38,771 nt of DNA from an uncultured Bacilli bacterium (GTDB lineage Bacteria; Bacillota_I; Bacilli_A; RF39; UBA660): positions 1 through 38,771 of the forward strand of contig CANQXT010000007.1 in NCBI GenBank assembly GCA_947627915.1, given 5' to 3'. Each line of letters opens with the position of its first letter. The stretch's first letter is position 1. The notes under the pieces are model-generated. The model was not told where the DNA came from. It searched no databases and saw nothing but the letters and a program-made list of their open reading frames with translations. Below are positions 1 through 8,705 of this stretch, one piece after another. A program made the translations under genes and the position numbers.

Positions 1-2
1 AT

Positions 3-1289
3 TTATTTCTTTTCGATTTTTGTTTTTCCACCCATATATGGTTGTAATGCTTTAGGAATTAAAACACTACCATCTTCTTGTAAATTATTTTCTAAGAAGG
101 CAATTAACATTCTAGGTGGAGCAATAACAGTATTATTTAAAGTATGGGCAAATTCTTTTGTGCCATCTTCTTTTTTATAACGAATACCTAGTCTTCTCGC
201 TTGAGCATCAGTTAAGTTAGAACAAGAACAAACTTCAAAATATTTTTGTTGTCTTGGACTCCAAGCTTCAATATCACAAGAACGATATTTTAGATCTGCT
301 AAATCACCACTACAACAAACAAGTTTACGAACCGGAATATCTAATGTTCTAAATAATTCTACTGAATAATTCCACATTTTGTTATACCATTCTTCACTAT
401 CCTCTGGTTTACAAATAACAATCATTTCTTGTTTTTCAAATTGATGAATACGATATACTCCTCTTTCTTCTATACCATGAGCTCCAACTTCTTTTCGAAA
501 ACATGGTGAATAAGAAGTCATTGTAATTGGTAAATCACTTTCTTTTAACAATTGATCTTTAAATTTAGCAATCATTGAATGTTCACTTGTACCAATTAAA
601 TATAAATCTTCACCTTCAATTTTATACATCATAGCGTCTTTTTCTTCAAAAGACATAACGCCATTAACCGCATCACCATGAATCATATATGGTGGAATAC
701 AATAAGTAAAACCTTTATCAATCATAAAATCACGAGCATAAGCAAGAACAGCTGAATGAAGTCTGGCAATATCTCCCATTAAATAATAAAAACCATTACC
801 ACTTACTCTTCCCGCAGCATCTTTATCAAGACCATTAAAACTATTCATAATGTCGGCATGATAAGGAATTTCAAAACTAGGAACTTTTGCTTCCCCAAAA
901 CATTGTTCTTCAACATTTTTAGAATCATCTTCCCCAATTGGTACATCATCAGCAATAATATTAGGAATAACCATCATAATTTGTTTAATTTTATTTTCTA
1001 ATTCTATTTCTTTTTCTTCATATTCAGGTATTTCTTTATTTATATTATTAACTTTTTCTTTAACTTTATTAGCTTCTTCAATTTTTTTATCTTTCATAAG
1101 TGAACCAATTTCACTACTAAGTTTATTTCTTTCAGCTTTTAAATTATCAGCCTTTACTTTATATTCCCGATATTCTTTATCAAGTTCATATACTTCATCT
1201 ACTAAAGGTAATTTTTTATCTTGAAATTTTTTCTTAATATTTTCTTTAACTAATTCTCTATTTTCTCTTATTAATTTAATATCTATCAT
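3..1289 (-). CDS. serS: Seryl-tRNA synthetase
   Basis: Class II synthetase that charges tRNA-Ser. The 428-residue length is normal. The first ~110 residues form a charged helical region (the tRNA-binding coiled-coil arm). Motif 2 is visible in 'FRKEVGAHGIEERGVYRIHQ' and motif 3 near the C-terminus in 'RMLIAFLENN', followed by the usual 'QPYMGG' ending. Some core positions differ from the common bacterial form: 'GTSEHSM' where most bacteria have GTAEVPLT, and 'LNNTVIAPPR' where they have LNGSGLAVGR. These look closer to archaeal or eukaryotic SerRS. The ATG is preceded by a GGAAAGAGG-like ribosome site. A T-box leader lies directly upstream. The stop codon is at the left edge of the window. 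Confidence 0.96.
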   Translation of the reverse strand: MIDIKLIRENRELVKENIKKKFQDKKLPLVDEVYELDKEYREYKVKADNLKAERNKLSSEIGSLMKDKKIEEANKVKEKVNNINKEIPEYEEKEIELENKIKQIMMVIPNIIADDVPIGEDDSKNVEEQCFGEAKVPSFEIPYHADIMNSFNGLDKDAAGRVSGNGFYYLMGDIARLHSAVLAYARDFMIDKGFTYCIPPYMIHGDAVNGVMSFEEKDAMMYKIEGEDLYLIGTSEHSMIAKFKDQLLKESDLPITMTSYSPCFRKEVGAHGIEERGVYRIHQFEKQEMIVICKPEDSEEWYNKMWNYSVELFRTLDIPVRKLVCCSGDLADLKYRSCDIEAWSPRQQKYFEVCSCSNLTDAQARRLGIRYKKEDGTKEFAHTLNNTVIAPPRMLIAFLENNLQEDGSVLIPKALQPYMGGKTKIEKK

Positions 1290-1307
1290 TATTATTCCTC
1301 TTTCCTT

Positions 1308-1350
1308 AAAATAAAAACCACAAAACTACTCTTAAGGAGCAATTCTGCGG
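1308..1350 (-). terminator. T-box terminator hairpin of serS leader
   Basis: The arms 1337–1350 and 1318–1331 pair over 14 positions (including G·U pairs) around a five-base loop and are followed by a T-rich run (TTTTTATTTT). The 5' arm overlaps the T-box GGTACCGC element, as expected for mutually exclusive terminator and antiterminator structures. Confidence 0.85.
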
Positions 1351-1500
1351 TACCATCCTTTATATTACTTATTAGTTTATAACGCAACTAAACGATATTT
1401 TTTAAATATACTCCGAAAGGAGATTCTCAATAATTATTTTTTAGTTTCCACCAACCACTAATTCTCTATTAAAATAATTTATTGTTACTAATCTTTCATC
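1316..1500 (-). promoter_or_regulatory. T-box leader of serS
   Basis: On the minus strand the leader has the Stem I AGAGA motif, a 'GTGGTTGGTG' segment, and the T-box core 'AAGGATGGTACCGC' that pairs with the uncharged tRNA acceptor end. Aligned with the valS leader in this window, the specifier position reads TCT (serine) in 'GAATCTCCTTTCGG', matching the downstream gene. The specifier call is inferred by eye. A promoter is not clear: TTGATG near 1497–1502 is a weak -35 candidate, so read-through from yneF is possible. Confidence 0.9.
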
Positions 1501-1506
1501 AACATT

Positions 1507-1716
1507 TTATTTAAATTTATTCATTTGATTCATAACTTGTTTAATTTGTTTTTGACTAGGTTTTCTACCCATTCCACTCATCATTGCTTCAATCATTTTT
1601 TCATTGATGGGAGGATTTTTTTGCATATATTTTTTCGTAATTATTCGCGAAATTAAAAAGCCTAAAATAATACCTACTACTAAACCACCAATTAAGTATA
1701 AAATATTAGCTAGCAT
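1507..1716 (-). CDS. yneF: YneF/UPF0154 family small membrane protein
   Basis: A 69-residue protein with one N-terminal membrane helix (about residues 4–24) and a C-terminal '[18 protein letters not shown]' stretch. Both are typical of the UPF0154/YneF family of low-GC Gram-positives. Its biochemical function is not established. The ATG overlaps the mscL stop in the arrangement TAATG, so translation is probably coupled to mscL. Confidence 0.88.
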   Translation of the reverse strand: MLANILYLIGGLVVGIILGFLISRIITKKYMQKNPPINEKMIEAMMSGMGRKPSQKQIKQVMNQMNKFK

Positions 1717-2132
1717 TATTTATTTCCTTTCTTTTCTTTCTTTAATAAATCTCTTATTTCTTCTAATAAAAGAACTTCTTCACTTTTTGGTTCTTCTTTA
1801 ACTTCTTCTTTTTCTTCTTTATCTTTCTTACCTAATTTATGAAGACCATTATTAAAATTATTAATTATTTTAACAACCACAAATAAACATATAGCGTTAA
1901 TTAAGAAATCAATAACTGATTGAATAAAAGCACCATACATAATATGAGCATCTCTAAAAGTAATTGATAAATTAGAAAAATCATGACCTCCTAAAACAAT
2001 ACCTATTATTGGAGTAAAAATATTATTAACTAAACTAGTTACAATATTTCCAAAAGCAGCACCGATTATAACACCTACTGCTAAGTCAACTACATTTCCT
2101 CTTGAAATAAACTCTTTAAATTCTTTTAACAT
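1716..2132 (-). CDS. mscL: Large-conductance mechanosensitive channel MscL
   Basis: Membrane channel that opens under tension to release solutes on osmotic downshock. The first helix carries the family signature '[20 protein letters not shown]', a second membrane helix lies near residues 70–95, and the tail is acidic and lysine-rich with 'EEIRDLLK'. I start the gene at the internal Met of the ORF-track entry (138 residues). This ATG has AGGTGATG just upstream and gives the canonical MLKEF N-terminus; the longer track start adds 16 residues with no family match. A TATAAT-like -10 at 2157–2162 suggests a local promoter, with only a weak -35. Confidence 0.95.
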   Translation of the reverse strand: MLKEFKEFISRGNVVDLAVGVIIGAAFGNIVTSLVNNIFTPIIGIVLGGHDFSNLSITFRDAHIMYGAFIQSVIDFLINAICLFVVVKIINNFNNGLHKLGKKDKEEKEEVKEEPKSEEVLLLEEIRDLLKKEKKGNK

Positions 2133-2196
2133 TTCTTCATCACCTAAACATATTTTATTATAAGTTATCTTATTTTGCAAGAAATAAAAGCAATAA

Positions 2197-2811
2197 TTAC
2201 TTTAATAAACTTATTTGTTTATTATAATCATCATTTAAACAAATAAATGAACCACTTACAATTATATCTAAATTATATGGTTTAATTAAATTAATTACTT
2301 TATCATTAATACCACCATCTATCCCAATTAAAATATTTTTATCTTTTAATGGAGGTATTTTACTTAAAGTACTAGGTATAAATTCTTGACCACCTTTACC
2401 AGGATAAACACTCATAATTAAAACATAATCTATTAAATTAAAATAATTATCTAAAATATGAATATCATCTAAAGGATTAAGAGCAAGACCAATTTTAACA
2501 TTATGTTTATGAACAAAATTAATTACTTCTTCTATATTTGGAGTACCATCTAAATGAACAGTTATCATATATACATTTAAATTAATTAATTCTTTTATAT
2601 AGGGAAGTGGATCTTGAACCATTAGATGAATATCTAATTTTTTAGATGTATCTTTTAAATCATTTATAATATCTTTTAAAGTAAAATTATGTTCGGGAAC
2701 ATATTTACCATCCATTAAATCAACATGAATTAAATCAGCATTACTTTCACATATTAACTTAATGGTTTTATTGCGATCAAATTTACTTTTTAAAAAACTA
2801 ACGGATATCAT
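2197..2811 (-). CDS. rpe: Ribulose-phosphate 3-epimerase
   Basis: TIM-barrel enzyme interconverting ribulose 5-phosphate and xylulose 5-phosphate in the pentose phosphate pathway. Family motifs are present in order: '[10 protein letters not shown]' with metal-site residues, 'DIHLMVQDP', '[10 protein letters not shown]' and 'IGIDGGIN'. At 204 residues it is slightly short. Its AGGAG ribosome site lies inside the last codons of the upstream gene and the spacing is one base, so it is co-translated with the operon. rsgA–rpe proximity is a conserved Bacillota arrangement. Confidence 0.95.
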   Translation of the reverse strand: MISVSFLKSKFDRNKTIKLICESNADLIHVDLMDGKYVPEHNFTLKDIINDLKDTSKKLDIHLMVQDPLPYIKELINLNVYMITVHLDGTPNIEEVINFVHKHNVKIGLALNPLDDIHILDNYFNLIDYVLIMSVYPGKGGQEFIPSTLSKIPPLKDKNILIGIDGGINDKVINLIKPYNLDIIVSGSFICLNDDYNKQISLLK

Positions 2812-2812
2812 T

Positions 2813-3709
2813 TTAAACTCCTAAAGGGACATAACCAGTAGATTCAGCTATTTTTTGGCCTCTTTTACTTAATAATTCTTCTTTTAATTTTTTTAAAGTA
2901 GCACTTTCATTATCTTTTAAAGTAACCATATAATAGTTAGACTTTAAAGGATATTCCCCATTTTGAATTGTTTTATTTGTTGGTTTTACTCCATTTACTC
3001 CAAGTAATTTCATTTGCTCATTTTTATACATTGTATTAGCATAATAGTAATAAGAATAACCAATAGCGTCTATTCCATTTTCATAACTAGCTACATAATC
3101 AATAATTCCCATCATTGTTTCAATATATTCTTTTTCTGTCGGTTCTTTCATTTTCTTATCTTTCATAACTAGACTAAGCATTCCTGTTTGACTACCAGAA
3201 TTCTCTGGTCTTTGATATGCAATTATTTTAGCATCTCTTCCCCCTACTTCTCGCCAATTAGTTATTTCCCCAGTATATATTTTTTGAATTTGTTCTAAAT
3301 CTAAACTATCTACTTGATTCTTGATATTAGTAAAGAAAACAAATGCTTCATTGACTAAAGGAGTAACTTCTAATTCAACATTATTATCTTCTGCTCTTTC
3401 TAACTCTTCCTTACTTGGTTCAGTAACAATAATTATATCAACTTCTTTATTAATAAGTTTTGTATAAGCAGGATCTGTATTAGTATATTCATGAGTTATT
3501 TTAAATTCCTCTAAATTATCTATTAAAGCATCAGTTAAAGGTTGTGTAGCTAAAGAGGCATCAATTCTTATTTCCTCTTGGTATTGTTCTTTATTTAATA
3601 ATTCTTGCTTATTTTTTAATTTATTACTAAATATTAAATATAAACCAAAACTAACTGCTATAAGAATTAAGATGACAATTATTACTATACTTATATTATT
3701 TTTCTTCAT
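2813..3709 (-). CDS. PstS-like membrane-anchored substrate-binding protein
   Basis: A 298-residue protein with an N-terminal membrane helix (about residues 7–27) and no lipobox cysteine, so it appears anchored by that helix. The body resembles PstS-type phosphate-binding proteins: 'DIIIVTEPSKEE', 'IYTGEITNWREVGG', and 'RPENSGSQTGM', the loop that binds phosphate in that family. No pstC/A/B permease or ATPase genes are in the window, so it may be a sensor or an orphan binding protein rather than part of a local transporter. It sits in the rlmN–rpe operon between an unknown gene and rpe. Confidence 0.75.
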   Translation of the reverse strand: MKKNNISIVIIVILILIAVSFGLYLIFSNKLKNKQELLNKEQYQEEIRIDASLATQPLTDALIDNLEEFKITHEYTNTDPAYTKLINKEVDIIIVTEPSKEELERAEDNNVELEVTPLVNEAFVFFTNIKNQVDSLDLEQIQKIYTGEITNWREVGGRDAKIIAYQRPENSGSQTGMLSLVMKDKKMKEPTEKEYIETMMGIIDYVASYENGIDAIGYSYYYYANTMYKNEQMKLLGVNGVKPTNKTIQNGEYPLKSNYYMVTLKDNESATLKKLKEELLSKRGQKIAESTGYVPLGV

Positions 3710-3717
3710 AAACTCTC

Positions 3718-5373
3718 CTACTTAAATAAATCATTAATTATTATTTCTGAATTATTATAAAATTCATCATAATCTGAATCATTCTTAGATTCTGCTAACA
3801 TATATATATCATCATTATATTGCATATATATTTTACTTTCAAACATATTTATATGTAAACCTAAAGTATCTTTTTTATAATCATTATTATCCATATATAA
3901 TTCCATATTCTTAACTAAATTTTCTTTACTATCATATTTTAAATAATCATATGGAATATAATCATATATTGTATCTGTTAAGATATCTTGTAACTTAACT
4001 TCTTGATTATTATCTATTAATTTATAACTAAAAATATTAGTACTTAATTTATCATCTATAAAATCATAACCATAAAAATCTTTGATACTATAAGCTCCCA
4101 AAGATGTATTAAATCTAGTATAACTATTTAAATATACTAAAGAACGATATTTTTGATAATCTTTTTTTGTTAATTCATAATTATAATTAGAACAAGCAAA
4201 ATAATAATAATCTTTCGGATATAAATAATATGTATCACAACTTACTTTATAAATACTATTTTCTTTTCGCTTCTTTTTTAAATTATTTACTAAATCATCA
4301 GTATATTCTTTAGCATTATCATCGTATGTATTAACAGTTATATCATATATCGTATTATCTATCTCTTTAAAATATTGACAATTACCATATTCACATTCTG
4401 ATAAATAAGCATAATCATCAAATTCATTAAATTTTCTCTCTATTTTAATTCTATCTTTTGTAAATAAATTATTACCTTTAAATTTATCATATATAATAAG
4501 ATTATCTGTCATATCTAAATAAGATAAAGATATTCTAAAATCTTGATCATAATCATTTTTTAAATAATATTTTTCTTCTTGTCCTTTTATAAAAGTACAA
4601 CTACTATTATTTTGACATTCTTTATATAAATCATCTTCATATTCAGTAATCATTACAGGATTATAAACATAAACATTATGAAAATAGAAATTAAGTGTTG
4701 AATCTCTATAAGAAAATAAATAATTATTTTTATTAAAAGCATTAATTACTGATAAAGTACTATCTTCTACTTCCCTATAATCAGGTATAATATCACAATC
4801 ATAACAAGTATTATAAGCATCACCAATGGAAAAAGAAATACTCTTTTCTACATCTTTATATAATTGTTCTTTTAATTTAGATGAATCATTTATAACATCT
4901 AATAAAGTTAAATTATTACCTGTCTTTAAAGAGACATTTAAAGTATCTAATACTTCACCATCATAATAAGTAGCTTGTTCATCATAGTTAGTAATTATTT
5001 CCTCTGTTTTAATAAATTCAATTGATAAAGTATTTTCAAAACCTAAATAATTAGTTGTATATAAAGTATATTTATCTAAATCAACTTCTTTACTTAATTT
5101 AGTAATTTTCTTTTCTATCTCTTTATTTATTTTATCTTCTATTTTTTTATTTTTTAAACCTTTAATACTTATATAATATATTTTAGAATTATTATTTAAA
5201 TGATGAATATCATAAGATAAAGGATTGGCATAATAAGGGGTTGTTATATCTACTAAATATCTTTTATTAATAAACTTTATAAAATTAGAATTATTCTTTA
5301 AATAATAAAATAATTCTAATCCTATAATACTTAATAATATTAAAATAATTAATGTTTTAAATAGCCTCTTCAT
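3718..5373 (-). CDS. Membrane-anchored extracytoplasmic protein of unknown function
   Basis: A 551-residue protein not recognised with confidence. One N-terminal membrane helix (about residues 5–24) precedes a large Tyr/Asp/Asn-rich outer domain containing several cysteines. Two stretches ('LNVSLKTGNNLTLLDVIND' and 'NNQEVKLQDILTD') resemble each other and the RsiV/DUF3298-type β-α pattern, suggesting a duplicated domain; that reading is tentative. It lies four bases downstream of rsgA in the kinase operon and directly precedes the PstS-like gene. A role at the cell surface is inference from topology and context. Confidence 0.6.
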   Translation of the reverse strand: MKRLFKTLIILILLSIIGLELFYYLKNNSNFIKFINKRYLVDITTPYYANPLSYDIHHLNNNSKIYYISIKGLKNKKIEDKINKEIEKKITKLSKEVDLDKYTLYTTNYLGFENTLSIEFIKTEEIITNYDEQATYYDGEVLDTLNVSLKTGNNLTLLDVINDSSKLKEQLYKDVEKSISFSIGDAYNTCYDCDIIPDYREVEDSTLSVINAFNKNNYLFSYRDSTLNFYFHNVYVYNPVMITEYEDDLYKECQNNSSCTFIKGQEEKYYLKNDYDQDFRISLSYLDMTDNLIIYDKFKGNNLFTKDRIKIERKFNEFDDYAYLSECEYGNCQYFKEIDNTIYDITVNTYDDNAKEYTDDLVNNLKKKRKENSIYKVSCDTYYLYPKDYYYFACSNYNYELTKKDYQKYRSLVYLNSYTRFNTSLGAYSIKDFYGYDFIDDKLSTNIFSYKLIDNNQEVKLQDILTDTIYDYIPYDYLKYDSKENLVKNMELYMDNNDYKKDTLGLHINMFESKIYMQYNDDIYMLAESKNDSDYDEFYNNSEIIINDLFK

Positions 5374-5376
5374 AGT

Positions 5377-6201
5377 TTACTCCCTAATAAATTTTAAATA
5401 ATTTTCATATCTTGATAATAATATTTTTTTATTATTAACATCTTCAATTACTTGACAACCTTTTTCACAGATATGCTTACAATCATTAAATTTACATTCT
5501 TTATCTTTAAATTCTATAAAACTATTTTTAATATCTTCTTTACTATATATACTTATATCTATTGAGGAAAAACCAGGGGTATCAATTATATAAAAGTCAT
5601 CTATTTCATATAAGGATACTAATCTGGTTGTATGTTTTCCTCTTCCTAGACTTTTTGATATTTCATTTGTTTCCAAATTTAAATGATGATCTAATTTATT
5701 AATTAAAGTACTTTTACCAGCGCCAGTTTGACCACATACAGAAACAATTTTTCCTTTTAAATATTTTTTTATTTTCTTAATATCAGTATTTAAAAATACT
5801 TGGATACCTATTTTTTTATAATAATTCATTATTTCTTTAATATTTTGGAATTCTTCTTCTAAAGCTAAGTCTTTTTTAGTAAGAATAATTACTGGTTCTA
5901 TATGATTAATTGTAATTATACTGATTAATTTATCTAATAAAGTATAGCTAATATTAGGTTCTTTAATACTTGTGACAATTAAAGAGATATCAATATTAGC
6001 CACATTAGGTCTTAAGAGATAATTTTTTCTTTCTAATATACTTTCAATAGTTAAATTATTTAAGTCAACGAAAACTAAATCTCCTACTAAAGGTTTAGTT
6101 TTTTTAACTTTACCTCTTAACTTACAATTATATACTTGATCTTTTATTTTAACCGTAAATAGATCACTATTAATTTTAATTAATAAACCTTTTTCTAACA
6201 T
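5377..6201 (-). CDS. rsgA: Small ribosomal subunit biogenesis GTPase RsgA
   Basis: Circularly permuted GTPase that acts late in 30S subunit maturation. The motifs appear in the permuted order expected: G4 'TKKD' (108–111), G1 'GQTGAGKS' (157–164), then G3 'DTPG' (207–210). A C-terminal zinc site follows with C236, C241, H243 and C249. An OB-like domain occupies the first ~65 residues. Length (274) is slightly short of typical. The start overlaps the prkC stop (ATGTTAG), indicating translational coupling, and the prkC–rsgA order is conserved in Bacillota. Confidence 0.96.
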   Translation of the reverse strand: MLEKGLLIKINSDLFTVKIKDQVYNCKLRGKVKKTKPLVGDLVFVDLNNLTIESILERKNYLLRPNVANIDISLIVTSIKEPNISYTLLDKLISIITINHIEPVIILTKKDLALEEEFQNIKEIMNYYKKIGIQVFLNTDIKKIKKYLKGKIVSVCGQTGAGKSTLINKLDHHLNLETNEISKSLGRGKHTTRLVSLYEIDDFYIIDTPGFSSIDISIYSKEDIKNSFIEFKDKECKFNDCKHICEKGCQVIEDVNNKKILLSRYENYLKFIRE

Positions 6202-7955
6202 AAACCATCATCACAACTAGGTTCATCACTACTATTATCAGCTTTAGAAACCCATATTGTAAACGTTGTTCCTTCGATTACTGGTGAACCTGGTTCTCTA
6301 CTTTGACGATAAATATTATTTTCCGAATTAGTTTCATCAATAGTATATTTAACTTCTGGTGTAACATTATGAGTTCGACAGAAATCTTCAACATCGGTAA
6401 CTGTATATGTTCCATCCGTAAAATCAGGATAAGCTACACCAACCATTGCTTTATATAATGTTATACTTGTTCCTTTTTTAACACTTGTACCAGCTTCAAC
6501 TGATTGTTTAACTATTTCATCATTATTAATTTCGGAATCAACATCATCAATTACTTCATCTTCAACATTAACAATTATACCTCTTGCTTCTAGGGAACCT
6601 TTAATTTCTAGATAATTTTTACCTGTATAATCTTCAATTAAAACAGTTTCATCACCAGTGGAAATATATAATTTAATTTCTGAACCTTTCTTTCTTTCAG
6701 TTCCTTCAAGTGGTGAAGTTTTAACTACTTTACCAACTTCAATTTCTTTAGAAGCAATACTATCTTGTTCATCAGAAACTGTAAATCCTGCTTTTTGTAA
6801 TACTTTAACGGCATCACTTGGAGTCATATTAGCAACACTTGGAACAATTATAACTTTTCTTTGATTTAGAAAGATAAGTAACACAAAGGCCAAAGTTACA
6901 ACAATTATTAAGCCAACAAATATAGCTCCTAATTTAACTAATATTCCATTTTGTTTTTTCATATCATCACCCGTTATCTTTTTAACAATTATTTCATTAT
7001 CATCTTCATTTTTATTATGGTTATTATTTTTTTCTTGCATCTTTTTTGCTTCATTTTTAACTTGTTTTAAGACTTTAGTATCATCACTAACTTCTTGATA
7101 TTTTAATTTTATCTTTTCTTCATTAGCTCGCGTTGGATCTAAACAAGTTTTTAAATCTTCGTGCATTTCTCGAGCATCACTATAACGATTTTTAGGATTT
7201 TTAGCTGTTGCTTTAATTATAATATTTTCCACACTTTGAGGAATATTAGGAACTTCATCACGAATACTTGGAAGTGGTTCTTTTAAATGTTTCAATGCTA
7301 TTTCTACAGCATTTTCACCTTTAAATGGTAATTTACCAGTTAATAATTCATAAAATAAGATTCCAATTGAATAGATATCACTTTGTAAGGTTGCCCCTTT
7401 ACCGCTTGCTTGTTCCGGTGGTAAATAATGGACACTACCCATTACTGAATTCGTTTGCGTAAGTTGAGTAGAATTCATAGCCATAGCTATTCCAAAATCA
7501 GTTATTTTAACTAAGCCATTTTCTAAAATCATTATATTTTGAGGTTTAATATCTCGATGAATTATATAGGAATCATGCGCTACAGATAAACCATCAGTTA
7601 TTTGTAAAACAATATCTACTGCTTCCGTAACTGTTAATTTACCTCTTTTTTTCAACAATTGTTTTAAATGTTTACCTTCAATATATTCCATAACAATATA
7701 ATATTCACCGTTATCTTCACCAACATCATAGACTTCTACAATATTAGGATTTGATAAACTAGATGCTGCTAAAGCTTCTCTTTGAAAACGTCTAACAAAT
7801 TTTTCATCATTAGCTAAATCGCCTCTTAATATTTTAACAGCAACATTTCGATCTAAAATGGTATCATATGCTAAATAAACATTAGCCATACCACCTTCAC
7901 CAATATTTTTTATAAGTTGATAACGATCACTAATCTTTTGCCCTTTCATAATCAT
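6195..7955 (-). CDS. prkC: PASTA-domain serine/threonine kinase (PrkC/Stk1 type)
   Basis: Membrane Ser/Thr kinase that senses peptidoglycan fragments and controls cell-wall growth and stress responses. The N-terminal kinase domain has 'GEGGMANVY', the catalytic Lys in 'VAVKIL' (K41), HRD (133–135) and DFG (153–155). A single membrane helix lies near residues 340–362, then three extracellular PASTA repeats and a short Cys-containing tail. I use the ATG at 7955 (586 residues), one base after the stp stop, because GGTGA precedes it and it gives the usual MIxKGxxISDRY start. The track start at 7967 has an abutting ribosome site. It pairs with the phosphatase encoded upstream. Confidence 0.95.
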   Translation of the reverse strand: MIMKGQKISDRYQLIKNIGEGGMANVYLAYDTILDRNVAVKILRGDLANDEKFVRRFQREALAASSLSNPNIVEVYDVGEDNGEYYIVMEYIEGKHLKQLLKKRGKLTVTEAVDIVLQITDGLSVAHDSYIIHRDIKPQNIMILENGLVKITDFGIAMAMNSTQLTQTNSVMGSVHYLPPEQASGKGATLQSDIYSIGILFYELLTGKLPFKGENAVEIALKHLKEPLPSIRDEVPNIPQSVENIIIKATAKNPKNRYSDAREMHEDLKTCLDPTRANEEKIKLKYQEVSDDTKVLKQVKNEAKKMQEKNNNHNKNEDDNEIIVKKITGDDMKKQNGILVKLGAIFVGLIIVVTLAFVLLIFLNQRKVIIVPSVANMTPSDAVKVLQKAGFTVSDEQDSIASKEIEVGKVVKTSPLEGTERKKGSEIKLYISTGDETVLIEDYTGKNYLEIKGSLEARGIIVNVEDEVIDDVDSEINNDEIVKQSVEAGTSVKKGTSITLYKAMVGVAYPDFTDGTYTVTDVEDFCRTHNVTPEVKYTIDETNSENNIYRQSREPGSPVIEGTTFTIWVSKADNSSDEPSCDDGLC

Positions 7956-7956
7956 T

Positions 7957-8703
7957 CTATTCACCATTCCTTGTTAAATACGCCACCGAGATATTATCAT
8001 TACCACCACGGGCGTTACATTTTTTTATTAATTTTTCAACTTTTTCATTGATGTCTAATTCTTCATCAATTAAAACTTTTTCAATTTGTTCATCAGTTAA
8101 CATAGTAGTAAGTCCATCACTACATAACATTATATCTTCAATATCTTCCATATCCACTACTTCAAAGATATCTAAATCTACTTTTTCACTTGCTCCAAGT
8201 GCTTTCATTAAAACATTTCTCTTCGGATGATTTTTTGCTTCAGTTTCGGTTAAATTACCAACATCCACTAATAAATTAACAAGTGTATGATCTTTCGTAA
8301 CTTTATGTAATTTATGATTTTTATTTATAACATAACCTGATGAATCACCAATATTACCAAATATTAAAAAACTTTTTGTAAGTAGAGCTACTACAACTGT
8401 CGTACCTAATCCTTTCGAATCAATATTTTCTTCACCATAATTTAAAATATCTTGATTGATTTCATTAATACTATCATTTAACCAATTAATCGCATCTAAT
8501 TTACTACCTATACTAGGTATTTCATTAAATCTTTTACCAAGTTTAGTAACCACAATACTTGATGCTACCTCTCCTTTACGATGTCCACCCATACCATCAG
8601 CTACAACTAATAAATATTCGTCACTTTCATTTTTTAATATTGTAACACTATCTTCATTATGACTTCTAACTCGTCCTGAATCAGTCATATAACATACTTT
8701 CAT
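7957..8703 (-). CDS. stp: PP2C-family protein phosphatase Stp/PrpC
   Basis: Metal-dependent Ser/Thr phosphatase that reverses PrkC phosphorylation. PP2C motifs appear in order: 'RSHNEDS', 'VADGMGGHRKGE', 'GDSSGY', 'CSDGLT' and the C-terminal 'GGNDNIS'. The aspartates that hold the two Mn/Mg ions are all present. The 248-residue length is typical. The AGAGGTG ribosome site overlaps the rlmN stop codon. The cognate kinase gene follows immediately. Confidence 0.96.
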   Translation of the reverse strand: MKVCYMTDSGRVRSHNEDSVTILKNESDEYLLVVADGMGGHRKGEVASSIVVTKLGKRFNEIPSIGSKLDAINWLNDSINEINQDILNYGEENIDSKGLGTTVVVALLTKSFLIFGNIGDSSGYVINKNHKLHKVTKDHTLVNLLVDVGNLTETEAKNHPKRNVLMKALGASEKVDLDIFEVVDMEDIEDIMLCSDGLTTMLTDEQIEKVLIDEELDINEKVEKLIKKCNARGGNDNISVAYLTRNGE

Positions 8704-8705
8704 CT

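Noticed and set aside
1604-1801. ORF of 65 residues on the plus strand
   Set aside because: It is antisense to yneF/mscL with no ribosome site; a shadow of low-complexity coding sequence.
6658-6864. ORF of 68 residues on the plus strand
   Set aside because: Lies opposite the PASTA region of prkC; no ribosome site or family match.
8048-8662. Two plus-strand ORFs (60 and 68 residues)
   Set aside because: Antisense to stp, Ser/Ile-rich shadows without start signals.
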